Below, piece after piece: positions 11,386 to 25,536 of a DNA stretch of 64,000 nt; within the stretch, counting starts at the first letter, position 1, and every line of letters starts with the position of its first letter. Under the pieces are notes generated by a model that was not told the origin of the DNA, searched no databases, and saw only the letters and a program-made list of their open reading frames with translations. The DNA is from Rosellinia necatrix (lineage: Eukaryota; Ascomycota; Sordariomycetes; Xylariales; Xylariaceae): contig JAGYVD010000009.1 in the NCBI GenBank assembly GCA_021209875.1, positions 2,976,001 to 3,040,000 of the forward strand. The letters run 5' to 3'. The translations under genes and the position numbers were made by a program.

Positions 11386-13118
11386 TTAACTCAATTTCTT
11401 AGTCATAAAATCCGCCAGCTCATCCAAAAGGTCCACGGTCTCCGTAGGACTGGCAATCCATGCGGTGGTAGCCACGCTCCGCGCTTTGAAGTCGTTGCTC
11501 CCGGCACTGAGAAACTGATCCCCGACGTGCAGAGTCTCTTCCGGCCTAATCGACCTTGGCCGACCCCCCGTTCTTCCCGCCGAACCATTCCTGGCACACG
11601 GTCACGCCCCAGCTCTTGTCGCCAATGTCGACGAATACATCCCGGCCTCCGTTGAAGGCGCAGAAGGGCACGACCTTGTTGTTGCGGTCGGAGCCGCCGA
11701 CGCTGAGCTCGAGGGTCTTCTGCGCCACGAGCACGGTCTCCTCGAGCGACTCGCGGGGGATGCGCACGTTGGGGTCGCTGGGGATGATGCCGACGGCCCG
11801 ATCCTTGCGCATCAGAGTAGCGGGCAGGTTCATGCTCTTGATGCAGTCGCGCAGCGCGGCCTCGGCCACGTCTAGCAGGGCCTTGATGCTCGCGTCAGAC
11901 CATGTGGCCATCTCGGCCGTAAGCCAGCGTTCCTGTGGCACGGGAGCCAGGAGGTGAGGGGACGTCGGACTGAACTCGAACAGGTAATTAGCCTCCCCGC
12001 CCATGATGATGATGTTCTGTCTCTGCTGTGGCGTGAGCACGGTCGACTGGGCGATGGCATCCAATAGGCCGTGGAGGCGTGCGTAGTATCGGTCTGCCGT
12101 GGTGTAGCCTGCGGCAGTAACAATGCCGATCTTGACGTTTTTCAGCAGCAGGTCGATCATACGCGAGATGATTGGGCTGTTGGGCTCCAGGCTCTGGCCG
12201 TCGTCATAGAGTGTAACGTCACCGTCGAAGGTCGCGAGCTGCAGGGTCCCGTGTGTGGTAACAGCCATCAGCTGGGCCGAGTTCAAGATGAGACGGACGT
12301 CATTGAACGACGGTGAGACGAAACGACGCGATGAGATGTAGCGCTTGCGGTCCTGGAACTTGAAAGCGGCCTCCAGGGGCAGCCTTGTGAAGAAGGTGCC
12401 TATCGGAGGGACGAGAAGCTTCAATTTGGACGGGATGGCATTCATGTGTGCCTGGTGAGCGACTGTGGATATGTGAGCTACTCATTTGGCGGTGCCAAGC
12501 AAGGGGGGGGGGAAGCAAGGGGGGGGAGGGAGGGAGCGGAAGGAGACGGGGAGCGGAACAGGAGTATGAAACGCACTGTGATCGTCAACCATGACCTCTA
12601 TGTCTCTCATGATCTCGGCATAGCGCCTGTGAGCCTCCTCGGACATCTGCGTGACACTGACGCCATTGGTCTCGAACACCCCCGTCGGCTGGGAGTAGAG
12701 CACAAAGGGAACCGCGAGCAGTCCCTTGATCCATTCTAACGCGGTGTAAGTCAGCAAGAATAAGCATGCCCGAGTCGGTCGGTCGGCCCGGCCATTAGAT
12801 ACAAACTCCCAACCCCGACCGATCGACGTTTAGGAGAAGGGAAAAGGGAGAAGGGAGAAGGGAGAAGAGAGCAGGGGTCTGCGGTGTTCGAGGGCTCAAG
12901 TTACCTATGAATTGGTCTCTCCTATGCGTCTTGAGGGCATCTGCAGAGGGGCGTGGCGTGTCAGACAATAGGTTATGGACGGTGGTGGGATCGTAGTAAG
13001 ATTCTAGTGTGATGGTGGTGGGATGGTGATGAGATTGGTTGATGAGATTGGTTGGTTGCCTTGGGGAGAAGAGGAGGCAGGCAGGGGACTCACATTCTAC
13101 TCTATACCGCGACGTCAT
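11386..13118 (-). CDS. ISN1: IMP-specific 5'-nucleotidase ISN1, with an apparent 1-base frameshift
   Basis: Cytosolic HAD-superfamily phosphatase that hydrolyses IMP to inosine. Four exons on the minus strand: 13118-13094, 12940-12905, 12735-12577, 12462-11386; all have GT..AG ends and phases that join correctly (MTSRYRVE|Y, QFI|EWIKGLL, VDDH|IAHQ). The HAD nucleophile motif FDGDVTLYDDG is intact, and NAIPSKLKLLVPPIGTFF is a family signature. The frame runs to a TAG at 11546, but the expected C terminus (RPEETLHVGDQFLSAGSNDF, then IASPTETVDLLDEL, ending at 11386) continues in another frame. The break maps to a run of six C (plus strand 11564-11569); with five, the frame would be continuous at about 431 residues, normal for Isn1. 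This is either a homopolymer sequencing error or a real truncation that removes the last HAD aspartate region. Confidence 0.9.
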
Positions 13119-14220
13119 CGTGCTCGATTGTTCGGGGTCGAGCGGGCGGTTGGAAAGATCTGGACGGGTCCGATTGGCAACTAATGAGAAGTGAATTGAT
13201 GATGTAAACTGTAAACAGGGCGCAGCAATTCAGTCGTCAACTAGGTTATTTCATTGACAGGAATAAAAAAAGCGTGTACGTGTTCAGTATGTCCGAAACA
13301 AGTGGCTTTCGGGGAGGTTAGACGACGTCCTCTTGTCTATGGTTCCTGTTAGACCTGTCCTATCAGACGAGCTACAGTTGGGCACCTAGGTAGGTAGGTA
13401 GATTACCAGATAACTAACTGGGCCTCCGTCGCGCGTGACCAACTTCCAACCGTCAAGTAGCCCCCTGACAGAGCCTAGACCGCCTGTAAGTGGTTGTTCC
13501 CGCCTATTCCAACCGCTGTAACGCGCGCCTGTAGGGGAGCTACGACGGTTTTGTCATAGCGTCCGCCTATTGCGCGCTTGTCTCGAGCTCCATCGTCGGG
13601 CGTCTCCCCGTAACTAGTCTTGTCTCCCTATTTAGTTATCCATTTTTAGACATGGCAAAATATGGCTCCCCTGGCTATCGGGCGCGGCACTGCAGATACT
13701 TATATGTTATGAGGACAAGAGTACGAGTACGTGAAGAAGATTCCTCGGCCATGTTCAACTCTTGGTTACCTAGGCAGGATGATGTCACCTTACACGGAAT
13801 CCCTGCAACTTTCCCCAATCAGAGAGACCGGTGTTCATCCATCTACTGTAGGATCAAACCATCAGTATTCAAAACCCGAACCCAGTACTTTCCAGATGGG
13901 GACAAACCATTACCCGCTAAGGAAGCTGGCCAGCTATTCACCAAGTAGGTATACAAGCAAATAATACCGATCGCCTTGAGGACAAATTGGTATAGATTTG
14001 GGTCTTTATGATCTTCACTGCCAGTTTCAGGAGGCGAGCCTGTATCCTACGTAGTATCTCGTGCACAGAGTCTGTTGCAATGGTACGGGAACGCCTCATG
14101 GCGGAATTTCCCCAGTCGTACGAATATAGATATGAATCTACTAAGACAGCTGTTCTTACATATATACATACATACAAATAGGCATACATAAAAAAAGTAC
14201 ATTAGGTACATACATATATA

Positions 14221-14259
14221 CATAACATATCTACATAACATATCTACATAACATATCTA
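14221..14259. repeat. 13-bp minisatellite, three copies
   Basis: The unit CATAACATATCTA occurs three times in perfect tandem. Confidence 0.9.
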
Positions 14260-17200
14260 CACACACACCCGCTCGTCCGGGGCCTCGAAGGCTCACTATA
14301 ATGCATATAGTCTCTGATGTATCCTAGTGGCTATTTGGATTGGTTAGTATCGGATGGTGTATTCTGTAGCATGTTAATTTTGCATATAAAGTCTGTATCT
14401 AGGTAAATAGTTGTCACCTAGCCTCAAACCGTGCCAACTAAAATGTCATGTTGAATATTCCGCCATAATCAACAGCAAAATTTCAACCCAACGATTTCCC
14501 CGAAATACGCAGCATAACGTGCGCTTTTGGAATCTAGGGGACTTCACTAACGTCACTAACGTGGTAAATATCGCCCAATATGGTTCTATAGCCCGTGCTT
14601 ACGCATGACGGGTAATCAATTGGGCGGGTTGACGGGAGGAACTTTTCAATTTGGTTGAGAATATTACGATCGGGGCAGTAGATAATAATAACACCATAAG
14701 TAACGATACATGAAATAAGTACATACCACAGGAGACAGACAAACCTAAGATCCTAGAGATAGCCCCGGGAATTCATCACCACCCATCATCGCAGCGTTTC
14801 ACGACATATAAGCCATAGTGTGTTGGCTACACGGACTCTCATCCCTCTAAGCGGGGGGGGACTGATAAGCTCTATACGAGACCGGCTTGTCATATGTGGT
14901 GTACCGTGGGTATGCTAAAACAGAATCTCATGATGACGGATCGTCTTGGGTATCGTGTGCGCCCTCTCCATGCTATGATAAACCATAGCAAGTACAAGTC
15001 ACTATAACCAATCTTGACCGAGTTTGAAGAAGTTATGAGTTTATTGAGGATCGCTTGTGCCTCGTCACTACGCCGAGATCGATTTTAGATAGCTTTGATT
15101 TCATTATACCGTAACTTCATGTTGAGAAAAGACATCTTCGTTCCGTCAGTGTGCAACCCTTCAACCCTGCATGAGGTATTTAACATTCTGAAGTAAGGTT
15201 TTCGTTAGTGCGCGAATTTTTTACCTTGAAGTCCTAGATGTTTATTGGAAGGGATAAGATGATCCCACCCTCCTTGTAGTAATAATGGCATAGGTAGTCA
15301 GGTGATGCAGGTCGTTTGTCGTCTAAACAGAATCAGCTGACACGAACCCTTACTAGTTGGGCTGAATCACTATTTCATCATTATATTACTAGCCGAACCA
15401 CCACCGCCTCATGATCGAAGCCTTTGAGTACCTATAAGCCTCTTGCATAATTCACGCAAATCTGAGTTGTGGATCGTGCTGGCTTGGCGAATGAAGCTTA
15501 ATTAATGATTGACTTTAGCACATGATCACACAGGACCCAACCCAACATCCCCAAATCAAACCGTCGCGGGCAATAGGTCAAGTGAAATTTTGAACGAATC
15601 CCATTTACCAATACCCTCAATCCTAACTCCAGGCTTCAATATCGCCGACAAAAGAATAGATTAAGATATTCAGATCTACTAGCAAATGTACGAGTAGATT
15701 AGATACGAAGAATAGAACACGAGAAATCACTTATAATGAAAATGTGTTCGAAAACCTAGAAGTGAATGCGGATACGAATGGCTTGGTCCTCGTGTCTGTG
15801 ACAAATGAGTTATTACTACCGGAGGAGGCAGACTCGGCTTAACGAAAGGGTAATGGCAAAATACTATACCTATAATTAAATCTGGAGCCTTGAGCCCTCT
15901 ATGAAGCATACAGTGACCTCGTCCACACATGGCACAATATCATTCTCGAGCATGGCATAAAGCAATGTAAGCTTTGCCGTACGCGATGCAGGCAGGCTCT
16001 GTTGGCGGTACTGTTATAGAAACACTTGAACTTCACCGAAGAAACATTACATAATCCTAAATCTTTCATGGCCAGAAGACAGAACCGATATATTTACACC
16101 ATTTCTTCCGATTTAGCACGAATATTATCACAATTCAGAGATTTATTTAGCTTTGATAATCTGGCTTAGGGCTGATATGTAAATGAAAGAGTAATAGTAT
16201 TAGAATAATATGCTAGGTAACAGCAATGTAAGGACAAGAAAACAGTCACTGCACATCTGAACGGAATAGTCACTGTTCGAGAGATATTCAATCCTATTTG
16301 GCGTATGTATGTGAATGTGATATCAAGACTGCCGATAATAACGGAGGTAACTAGACTTTGCTAGAGCCAAGAAATCCTACAGACTCCTCGTCCATGGGTT
16401 CAATTGACGATCGAGGACGAAAGGAGTCAATTGACCTAGAGGAACGGTTTAACTGGCCGGTAGAACGGGTACAACCAGAAAATAGAATTGACTGGTACTG
16501 TTCGATTCTTCAAACGGCAACACAGAGGTTCTACATCACTCAGACGAGGCATATACCGCGATTCAATGCGGCATCCCCCTCCGCTGCTTAGGCTTAACAA
16601 ACGGGGATGAGCGGCCGGTAGATAGAGAGAGTCTATACCGGCATTAGCGAGAAGTTACACCAGAACCTACATATGTCGGAGCCCAATGGAGAGAGAGGAA
16701 AAACATATCCGATATGGTTTCAACCCCCTTCACCCCGGCTCCGGCAGGTTGGGTCAGGTCCTTTTGGCGCCGATGCGCTGCGTGTTTCGGTCCGCCCAGG
16801 GGGGGTGAAGACTACGCAGAACACCAACGGGTTTCCGGTGGCGCATACTTGTTCTGGATAGACGATCTGCTCGTGAGGAGGAGGGAAGAGGAGGAGGAGA
16901 CCAGACAATACGACGCGCGGTGTGTTTAACCCTCGAGCGTCTTACCACTCCGGTCGAAAAGTCGGGGAAAAAGGCGTTATAGCATACGAAGTCAAAACGC
17001 AAAACACTTGGCGTTTCCACTTCATGGGTGACACCTCAAACCCCCGTGTAGATCCATGGCGCACCCTTTCCCTCACCCCCTTCCCTCTCTCTCCCCAGCC
17101 ATTATAACGCGTCATGGGAAAACGTCAACGGGGATGTCGTTGGACGACACACGTTTGACTGGTACCCAACCACGTACATTCCGCCACGCCTAACTAAGAT

Positions 17201-20200
17201 ATGCGCAGGCGTTGGGTGGTTTTTGGTTTTTCAATGGAACTTGGAAAGACCAAAAAAAAAGAAGACGAGGTTATACCCTGCACATTCCTCATGATACGTG
17301 GGGGAGTGGTGTATTGGGCCTACCCAACTGCCGGTCGGTTGCGTCGATCTCGTCGACCGCGCTTTCACATCCATTCCATCCATACCTACATACATACATA
17401 CACTCGCTCATTGCCTGCCTGGGCTCTTCCGTCGCCCGCCGAGGTCGGGCAGGTCGCTGGCATAGATAAAAGAAAAGTTAATTTCCGCTTTACTCATTCA
17501 ATGGGAGGAGAAGCAGCCACTATTAGATTCGTGTCACGACTGGCGCCTGCCAAGCGGCCCTTATGCTTCTTGGAAGTTTAGGTATCAGTGTCAAAAAGAT
17601 ACCTACCCACCTTACAAGTAGTCAACATACATACATATTATGTACCTAATCCAAATCTGATGGGCCGGCCCAGCGCTGGGATAGGGCTGTTGTTCAATCC
17701 AGTTTGTCCGGCCGGCGACCACCTCCTATTCCAGCCGGAGATTCTGGGCAACAATGGGCTTCCCAAGACAGCATAACCATGCTTGGCTTCCCAATTGATA
17801 ATCTGCACACTAACGGCAGATCACGCCGGGACGGCTCTTGGCGGCTTGGATGTACTAGGAAAGTGTCAGATCTTGGCGAGTTAAAAAAGCTATGTAAGGT
17901 TAGCGAAAGTGAACAGATAAAAAAAAAATTAAATAAATAAAGGGAACGAATATGTTTGATCGCTGGATGGGTGTCATGGCCATTGGTAGTGCAATAATTG
18001 GCTATCATGTGCTGAAAGCTCGTTGGCCTATTCTGGCTTGGAGATGCCAATGTGATCCCCAATGCAGGATGTACGCTGCAGATGATGTTTATCTCCGCGC
18101 GTGAAAGTGTCTGGGCAATGTGATGTATAGGTTGCATTCCACCCGTGACGACGGTTCAAAGTTGTCCCTTTCTTGGCCAAAGTGTCCGTGGTTGCTTATA
18201 TATACTCTTCTTTTTCCTTCGCAGTTAATGACCATGTGCTGCTATCTCTCGGGCCCATTGGCCGGCTGCTCCTATTGGTCCTTCGACGTCGACGGGGGGT
18301 GTATGGGAGCATTTGTGATTAACAATTCATTCGTCCGAGGGAGGCGATGGGATTTTTTTTTTCAAAGGCTCTGGGAAAGATTGTCGCCGATTCGTAGTGG
18401 GACACGTTTGTTGGTGACATCCTAACCGCGCCAAGGTAGATCATACAACTTTTTCGCTTCTTTTGGTATGCTACGTAATACTTGGCAAGTAACTACTGTT
18501 GGGAGGCGCCGAGTTAGCTAGAAACGAACTGGTATTGTTTGCCTTACAAGTATTGTGAAGTGGCGTGAAGTAGTCGCTGCGTTACTGCGGTAACTTGCCC
18601 ACTAGCGGACGTGGGAGACCCCTCTCAAGAAATACCTATCTCCAAATGTTGATACCATTTGAGACGTTCTTTCTTGGGCAGACGCTACGCAGCTCCTGAG
18701 TGGATAGAAAGCTTCTATCTCAGCCAAGAAGCGTGGCGCTATTCACGTTGCTTGGGAGATATGTAATGAGCTGCGGGAGGCTTTGGGATTGCGGCTCGTA
18801 CAATCCCATCACCGCTAGCGGGGGATGGTCAACTACACGTATGTGACAGGCTTGGCATCTTACGCGCTTACAAACACCAAGTGTGGGCAGCACTAGGTCT
18901 TCGAAGGGGCCGTCTTTGGGGGCAGGCGACTTTCTATTTTGGACCATCTCCTATCAGCTTATTAGCAAAGGCATGTCGACGCATGTATAGAGGCCCCGAA
19001 CGTGCCGATACTGTTTGGTCTGCTATCGCCAAGACTGTGTGACAGCTGCGTCGCGTCATATGGATTGCGCAACGTGGGTCACTGGACTCGACGGCCAGAG
19101 ACTATTTTGGAGCTTGAGGCAATAGAGATGTTGCTAAAGGAGGGTTCATAGATGCCAGCAGACCAGAGCCGTATTCCCCAACGAGAACACGGACGACGCC
19201 AACGACGTCCTCCGTCCCTGTGGCCGATCGATGGTTTCATGGTCAACATTCCCCGGATTGCCCTTCGCCAGACGCTATCTTCTTGGCGAGCTTAGTAGCC
19301 GGCTCGGCGCAGCGGCCTAGCCTGCGATATCCCTCCCACGCCGTGAAGGCATATGAAAAAGAGCCGAGACAGGGAGTGAGGAACGTTACACCTTAAGTAG
19401 TGGGCATCGCCACCCGCTTGGCAAAATCCACCGCGCGAAGGGGGCCTACCGTACTATCGAAACCAGCGATTGGGGATCGGTCCTCACCTCAGCAACTTGG
19501 CGGCCAAGAGCGTCGTGAAACCTCATGACGGCAATGTCAGGCCGCTCGATCGAAATTGGACTGGTATTCGCACCCGACGCTTGGAGGTGCTGCCGAGCCC
19601 AGATCCTTCGGGTCTGACGGACGCCGTCCCAGGATAGCGTTCGTTATCTGCCGGCAGTGCTCCCTCCGAAACAGGCCAAGGCATATCAAAATGCTTTTCT
19701 GTGTCTCGCATTCAGAGACGCCAAGGGCCTGCGTGTCGTCGTCTCCTTTTTATTTTATTGTTTTTTTGGGCTTTTCTGATGGGAACCGCCAAGTGTTGGT
19801 CGGACCGACGTGTGTTGCCAACCTCATAATACCAAGAGATGAGATCCGCGCAGAATCGACTTGGCAGGGACGACAGCAAGACACCAACGACAAGTTGTCA
19901 TTTCATGGCCGGTTTAAAGTTATCCCCCCCCTCTCCCCTGAGTGCGTGGCTTACGATTATGATTATCAGAACTTCGAGGACTAAGTAGATGACAGCCTTC
20001 TGACAAAATGACGAGTACAGTGTTGTACGCCGTGTGAGATGATGAGTAGGAAATACAACGGTGATTGAATTGTGTACTTGTAGTCATTTGGTTGAGGGAT
20101 TTTCTTGTGCAGATTGAGTGAAGCCACAGATGCAACAACTCCCCAGCGTTGAAACTAAACACACCGTTTACCTGAGTAGCATCCCGGCCCTGGCAGCTTG

Positions 20201-20936
20201 TCACCGTCAAAAATAGATGGCCGTCTAGCGTGAGAACTATGTCCCGAATTTGGCGTCGTGTTGCGTGTATCTGGGACTTGTGTCGAATGCGAACCATGGG
20301 CGTTCTTTCTGCTTACGCCAGCCTAGCAGTTCGATTGATGGCCAATCTAGAATAGTGAGTCGACTTGCGTCTAACTACACTATGTGGCGACACAAATCTC
20401 TTTCACCTTCGGGGACCACCCGGCTTGGCTTAACGCAGCACGCGGGGGGGATGATGTTAAAATATCCCTGCTGTACCTGGGCCGCCGGGCAGGCATGAAA
20501 CTGGCTGATGAGGAGGAGCCGTGCGACTTGTCGGTTGCTGTCGCGTGAGCAGCCAAGTTTTTGGAACACAAAGCAACTGAACTAGCTCGGTGAGGGAGAT
20601 GAATGGCTGGAGGGTGGACGTGGGAAGGGGGTCATAGGAGGCGCAGGACGCCAGGTGCCTAGGCAGGCAGGTATGTATGTAGTATCTGGTGTGGTGTGCA
20701 CTCATGTATGGAAAAGGGCACGACTGCGAGGACAGGGGTGCGGATTATGTCTGGGGGTTTGACGTGGGGAAGAAACCTGGAGATGGTAAAGCACAATATG
20801 CTAACTGTCGTTAAATGGCGTCCCCCCCGGTCGGTCGGTAACGATTAGAACCACGGTACCGCTGCGTTAGACTTACACGGGGCTGAACTCTAGGACCCTG
20901 GGACCCCGGCGCAAACTTCTGTTGTTGATTTTGTAT

Positions 20937-21037
20937 CATACATACATACACACATACATAATACATATAACTAACTACACATACATACATACAAACATAC
21001 ATACATACATACATACATATATACATACATATATACG
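20937..21037. repeat. CATA tetranucleotide microsatellite
   Basis: About 100 bases of CATA/CACA/CATATA repeats. The minus-strand frame through it is only Tyr-Val-Cys-Met repeats and is not a gene. Confidence 0.9.
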
Positions 21038-24000
21038 CACATGCATGCTTACATGGGAGGTACATATTCCTTGCATGGTTATTTGGCCCCTTGGATAGCG
21101 TTCCCGTGGCAGAAGCTTATACACCGCCATTTCTTGCCCGTAAACCTCTTGGTTCTAGGGCTGAAATATAGGGCGATGGAGATGACGCGAAGAGGAGGTA
21201 GGCTGATGGTGTAGGAGTGGCCAATTGAGGATTCCGGTTAGTGAAATGGGCGGGAAAACGCCTAGTTATGGATTTCACCGGAATTTCAGGTCTTCGTTTA
21301 AGTTACAATTCGTCCCACCAGGCCAGGCGCATGGTTCGTCATGGCAATGGTGTCGGGTAGGGATCACTTGGCATGTGGTAAGCCGCAATAGGCAATTCTT
21401 ATTCGCCTGAATCGCGAGGACAGCACAGCAGGGTCGGCCGCATTTGGAACGGCTTCCAAATATATCCTAGGTTTTTCGCGAAGACGTGTTACTCGTGCGC
21501 AGTTAGTATCGTACTGCCACCACCGAGCAGCCCTCCAGTCGCGGCCTAGCAGCCTAGCAGCCTGCTGATTGTGATGGATAATAATAAACAGCTCACCGAG
21601 CAACGTCGAGGGCGTTGGCAGTGATGAGGTCGCTTTGGCTGGCACGATTTCATTGTCCGATTTTGGGTACATACTCTAAAACAGACCGCCAATCCGGGTC
21701 ATGATTACACGCTGGGGGGATGTTGGGGGTCGATTGGATATCTTCGCTTGCCGATCTTCATGCCCACCCAAGGCCTTCAGCAGGTCGGCACCTGGTTGTG
21801 ATAGAAGTCCACGATATCACCAAAAACGCCGCCCGGCATCTTGGCAGTCGAATCGTGGCATCTGGGATTCGTAACCCCAAGATCTTATACTCTTACAATC
21901 CCGCTGGCCAAGACGGGTTTGCACATTTGGGTCTCAAATGATTTGTAGGGAGCTATCGCGCACAAACTACTTCCATGTGATACCGCGCTCACTAGTTATG
22001 GTAGAACGTGGGATGGGAAGCCCTAAGACCATTGTCGTTCTCGTCTGCTCGTCAAGGAGCGCTGCGACTTCCCTTTGGCACACTGATGCAGAGAGGATTG
22101 CATGTTCAAGCCAGACAAGATAAAGCCCCTCGTTGAGACCGCCATGCCACCATCCCAACCTCGCGCCGTCCCGAATTCGTTACGGATTGCCATTTTGGGC
22201 CGTACCGGTACCCAGATGCCTAAATAGACCCGTCTGGGTTGCCGTGTTGAGAGCATTCCCGACGAAAATTAACGACTTTGTCCTTGATGTTTTCGATGAT
22301 GATGATGATGATGACGATGATAATGACCCTTTGCCAGTTGATTATACTTTATAGTGACACCCAGTTATTGGCTTACCATTTGCTCAGAACTGACCGTCAT
22401 CTTAACAGACTTCCAGTTTGAGTAAAGACTATGTGCCAATCGTAAGGCCTGGCCTGGCGACTTGGGTTTGTGGTCCTCATGCCCGGTACTGCTAACGGTC
22501 CTTCTTTCTTCCTCCTGAACAAACTGCCAAGAACGCCAACGGTCAAATTACAAATCTCTTTTTGATGACCGACACCAAGTATATCGAAAGGTTAAAATTC
22601 CTCCTGTCTTGCTAATTAACTAGTCCCCGATTACCTCACCCGTTCGGTATGACGCGAAAAGCCTATCAGGCTAGGCCAAGGTTACCTAGGTTAGTGTTGG
22701 TATACGTGGGAACTATCGTTATCTCACAATAAGTAGTCGTATCATATCTTACTGACACGCGTTACTTAATTGCTGTGCCTTGCCAAGCAGCCCCAAGCAT
22801 CATGACCCGTCTGCCAAACCTTGATCAACGCTATGAAGGATGCTCCTTAGAATGATGATGTAATTAGATATCCCATATTAGGGACAAGTATATTGCCAGG
22901 GCTTAGGGTTTTCGTTGATATGGTACCTAAGAACCCATATGCCACGTCGAGGCATCGCCCCAGCTATGAAACGCAAAACCGGGAAGGGTTTGGGGGCACA
23001 GGCTGCTGGACTAAAGAGCAGTTACTCAAGAGAAATGATTACTGACCAGCGTTCAAGCCCTTCCCGCGCCATGGGACTGGTCATGAACAAATACCGGCAT
23101 AGCTGCTCCATCTCCATCAGCGACCAGTAGTTCCCTTCGGGGGAATGAATCATATGCGAGGCATCATGAAAGGCCGTCTTAGCATGCTCGAATGGGTAGT
23201 TACTTGGGGTGACGCCCCCTTCAACTACACCACACATCGAACTGCCATTTCGGCTATGATGTTGGACATGTGGACCCCACAGCTAGTTATCCCCTAGAGC
23301 TTGTCTCGCATTCAGCACAATACCTACAACCTACAACATACGTGCACTAGACTAGTCCAGCTACGTGTGTACACAAGTACCTTGGCAGCAAATTGCGGCA
23401 TTTTAGTGACAGTGCCTCCATGTCCACAAGGCCGTCTAGCCCAGCTTCAAAATAGAGTGTCATTCTCGGTGATGGCTGGCGACTTGTTCGATGAAATAAA
23501 GGAAGGTCCAGTCTCGACTCATCTCAGCAAACCAGTGCGTACGAAGTGACTACTTACCGGGCGGTGTCTGAATTATGTATGGGCGGTCTTGGAGCCTCTT
23601 GGCGAGAAGATGCCGAGCATCACCGGCTCTCGACGTACCAAGGTTCCCGATGGGTGGCCGCTGCGTGCTGCGCAATATCATCTCACATCTGTCAGGTCAA
23701 TACAAAGCACGTAGTGTACTTCGTAGTGTAGTGGTAATGAGAGGCGGGCGGACGGGCGGGCGGGCGGGCTTGGGCAATACAGAGTGTAACGAACAGCAGC
23801 GAGAGACGTTGCCTCGCCTGGGAGGTCTCTACGAAGCCAGCCGACCTCCCCCTGCTGAGTAACTGCCAACTACACTACTTGTAAGGAGATGCTGAGTACG
23901 AGCATGTGTCCAGCATGTATCCGGGGCGTGTTAGTGTCGACAGCAGAGCCGTCCGTCCACTTGTCTCATTGCGACATTGTGGGCACGATCCTCCACGTAT

Positions 24001-25488
24001 TCACGGGGACCGATCGAGAGGGAATACGTTGCCATGAAGGTGCCGAGGACTACACGACAGGCAGAGAGGTACCTTGCCAGACAATTTCGATGGTTGAACG
24101 CTTGGCTACGCTTGCCCAGCCTTGGGTAGCCTTGGCGGTCCCTTCATAGCCATCTCCACATACCTGGATATCATGTGATTCGGAGGCTGTCATCCAATCA
24201 AGTGCCTGGGGCCAATGCTGTGGAGCTATCGTCGTTTATCGATTGATCTGCCAAGTGGGACAGGCTAAGCATTCTCCGGCTTAGATCAGTTCTCGAAGTG
24301 GACATGGAGTGGACACGGCCAAGATACCAAGATGCCGCGATCTCGAATTCCGCGGACGATACTGTACACTACATGCCCAGATCTCCAAAAGAACCTGCGA
24401 TGGATGTACGCACGTATGTACATACATCCATACGTACATACATATCTCTTTTCTGTCTATCCAATTTCTATCGACCGGTCCCCTATTGTCCACCACTCTC
24501 GTCGTGGGGGGATGTGTGACCGCGAATTGGGGATTGAATATTGAATGGGCGAATCCTCCGCCCACACTGGCCTTGCCTAGCTGTGTGTGCTGCGTCGGTG
24601 TCGGGGATTCCAGCACGGCGATGTGAGTGGGGAGCACCTGCTGGTCTGGTAGTTTTGACGGCTTCGCATAGAGTGTTTGATGGCTAGAGTTGCTGGTCAT
24701 ACTCTGTCTGTGCAGGGTGGGTGCTTGTTATCTAGACCGGCCTGGGGATGCAGAGAGCTCGAGGTGGTCGAGCAGAGGTCGAGATCGAGGTTTGGAGGGC
24801 TGTCGCCTCGACACTCGCCCGCCCGCTCTCGCTCACGCACTCACTACCGCGTATACCTACCCAGTATACCTACCCAGTATACCTACAATACCTCCCTACA
24901 ATACCTACCTGCAATGTAGGTATGAACGGGTAGACAGACGCCCTGCCAGCCAGCATCTGGCTACCGTGTGCGCACTTGTACCGGTAAGACAGCTCTGCCG
25001 GGCATTCTATTGTCTTGTCGGTTGATTCAAGTGGTGTTCGCCTGTCGCCAACCACCAATTCTCCCAATATACTCCCGTAATTGTCCTGCCTTGGCACCTG
25101 GGCGATGTCGATCTCAGGCCCGTCACTTGGACCTCCTTCCTCCTCTTACATACTTCGTACACACGTAGGAGGGGGGGGGGGAGTGAGTGTACTGCCAGCT
25201 GTGCAACACTCCATGGATGTGTACAGTCAAGGGGGGCTACGACACTTGGCTGCATCGAATCTTCGAAGAAGAATTAGCCAAGGAAGACTTTGCATTCTTT
25301 AAGTCGTCGGTACTCCCGCCTCAATCAGAGAGAAGGCCTTTATTTATAATCTCCCCCTTTTGTCCCCACGTATATAAGTGCCCAAGGCAGCTCAGATTCG
25401 GCCGTTGCAGGGGATAGTCCATCCTTTTGTTCCGATTCAGTTGTTGCTTGTCCTCCCTCGTCTCGAGCATATTCTTGAATCCGTCACG

Positions 25489-25490
<2 letters not shown>

Positions 25491-25524
<34 letters not shown>

Positions 25525-25536
25525 GGCAGACAGATA
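25491..25536. repeat. CAGA tetranucleotide microsatellite
   Basis: Ten or more nearly perfect CAGA units. Confidence 0.9.

Noticed and set aside
20811..21065. Minus-strand frame rich in Cys, Met, Tyr and Val
   Set aside because: It is a translation of the CATA microsatellite.
23022..23237. Minus-strand frame with protein-like composition
   Set aside because: 71 codons, no recognisable motif, no start context or splice partners; could be chance or a decayed gene.
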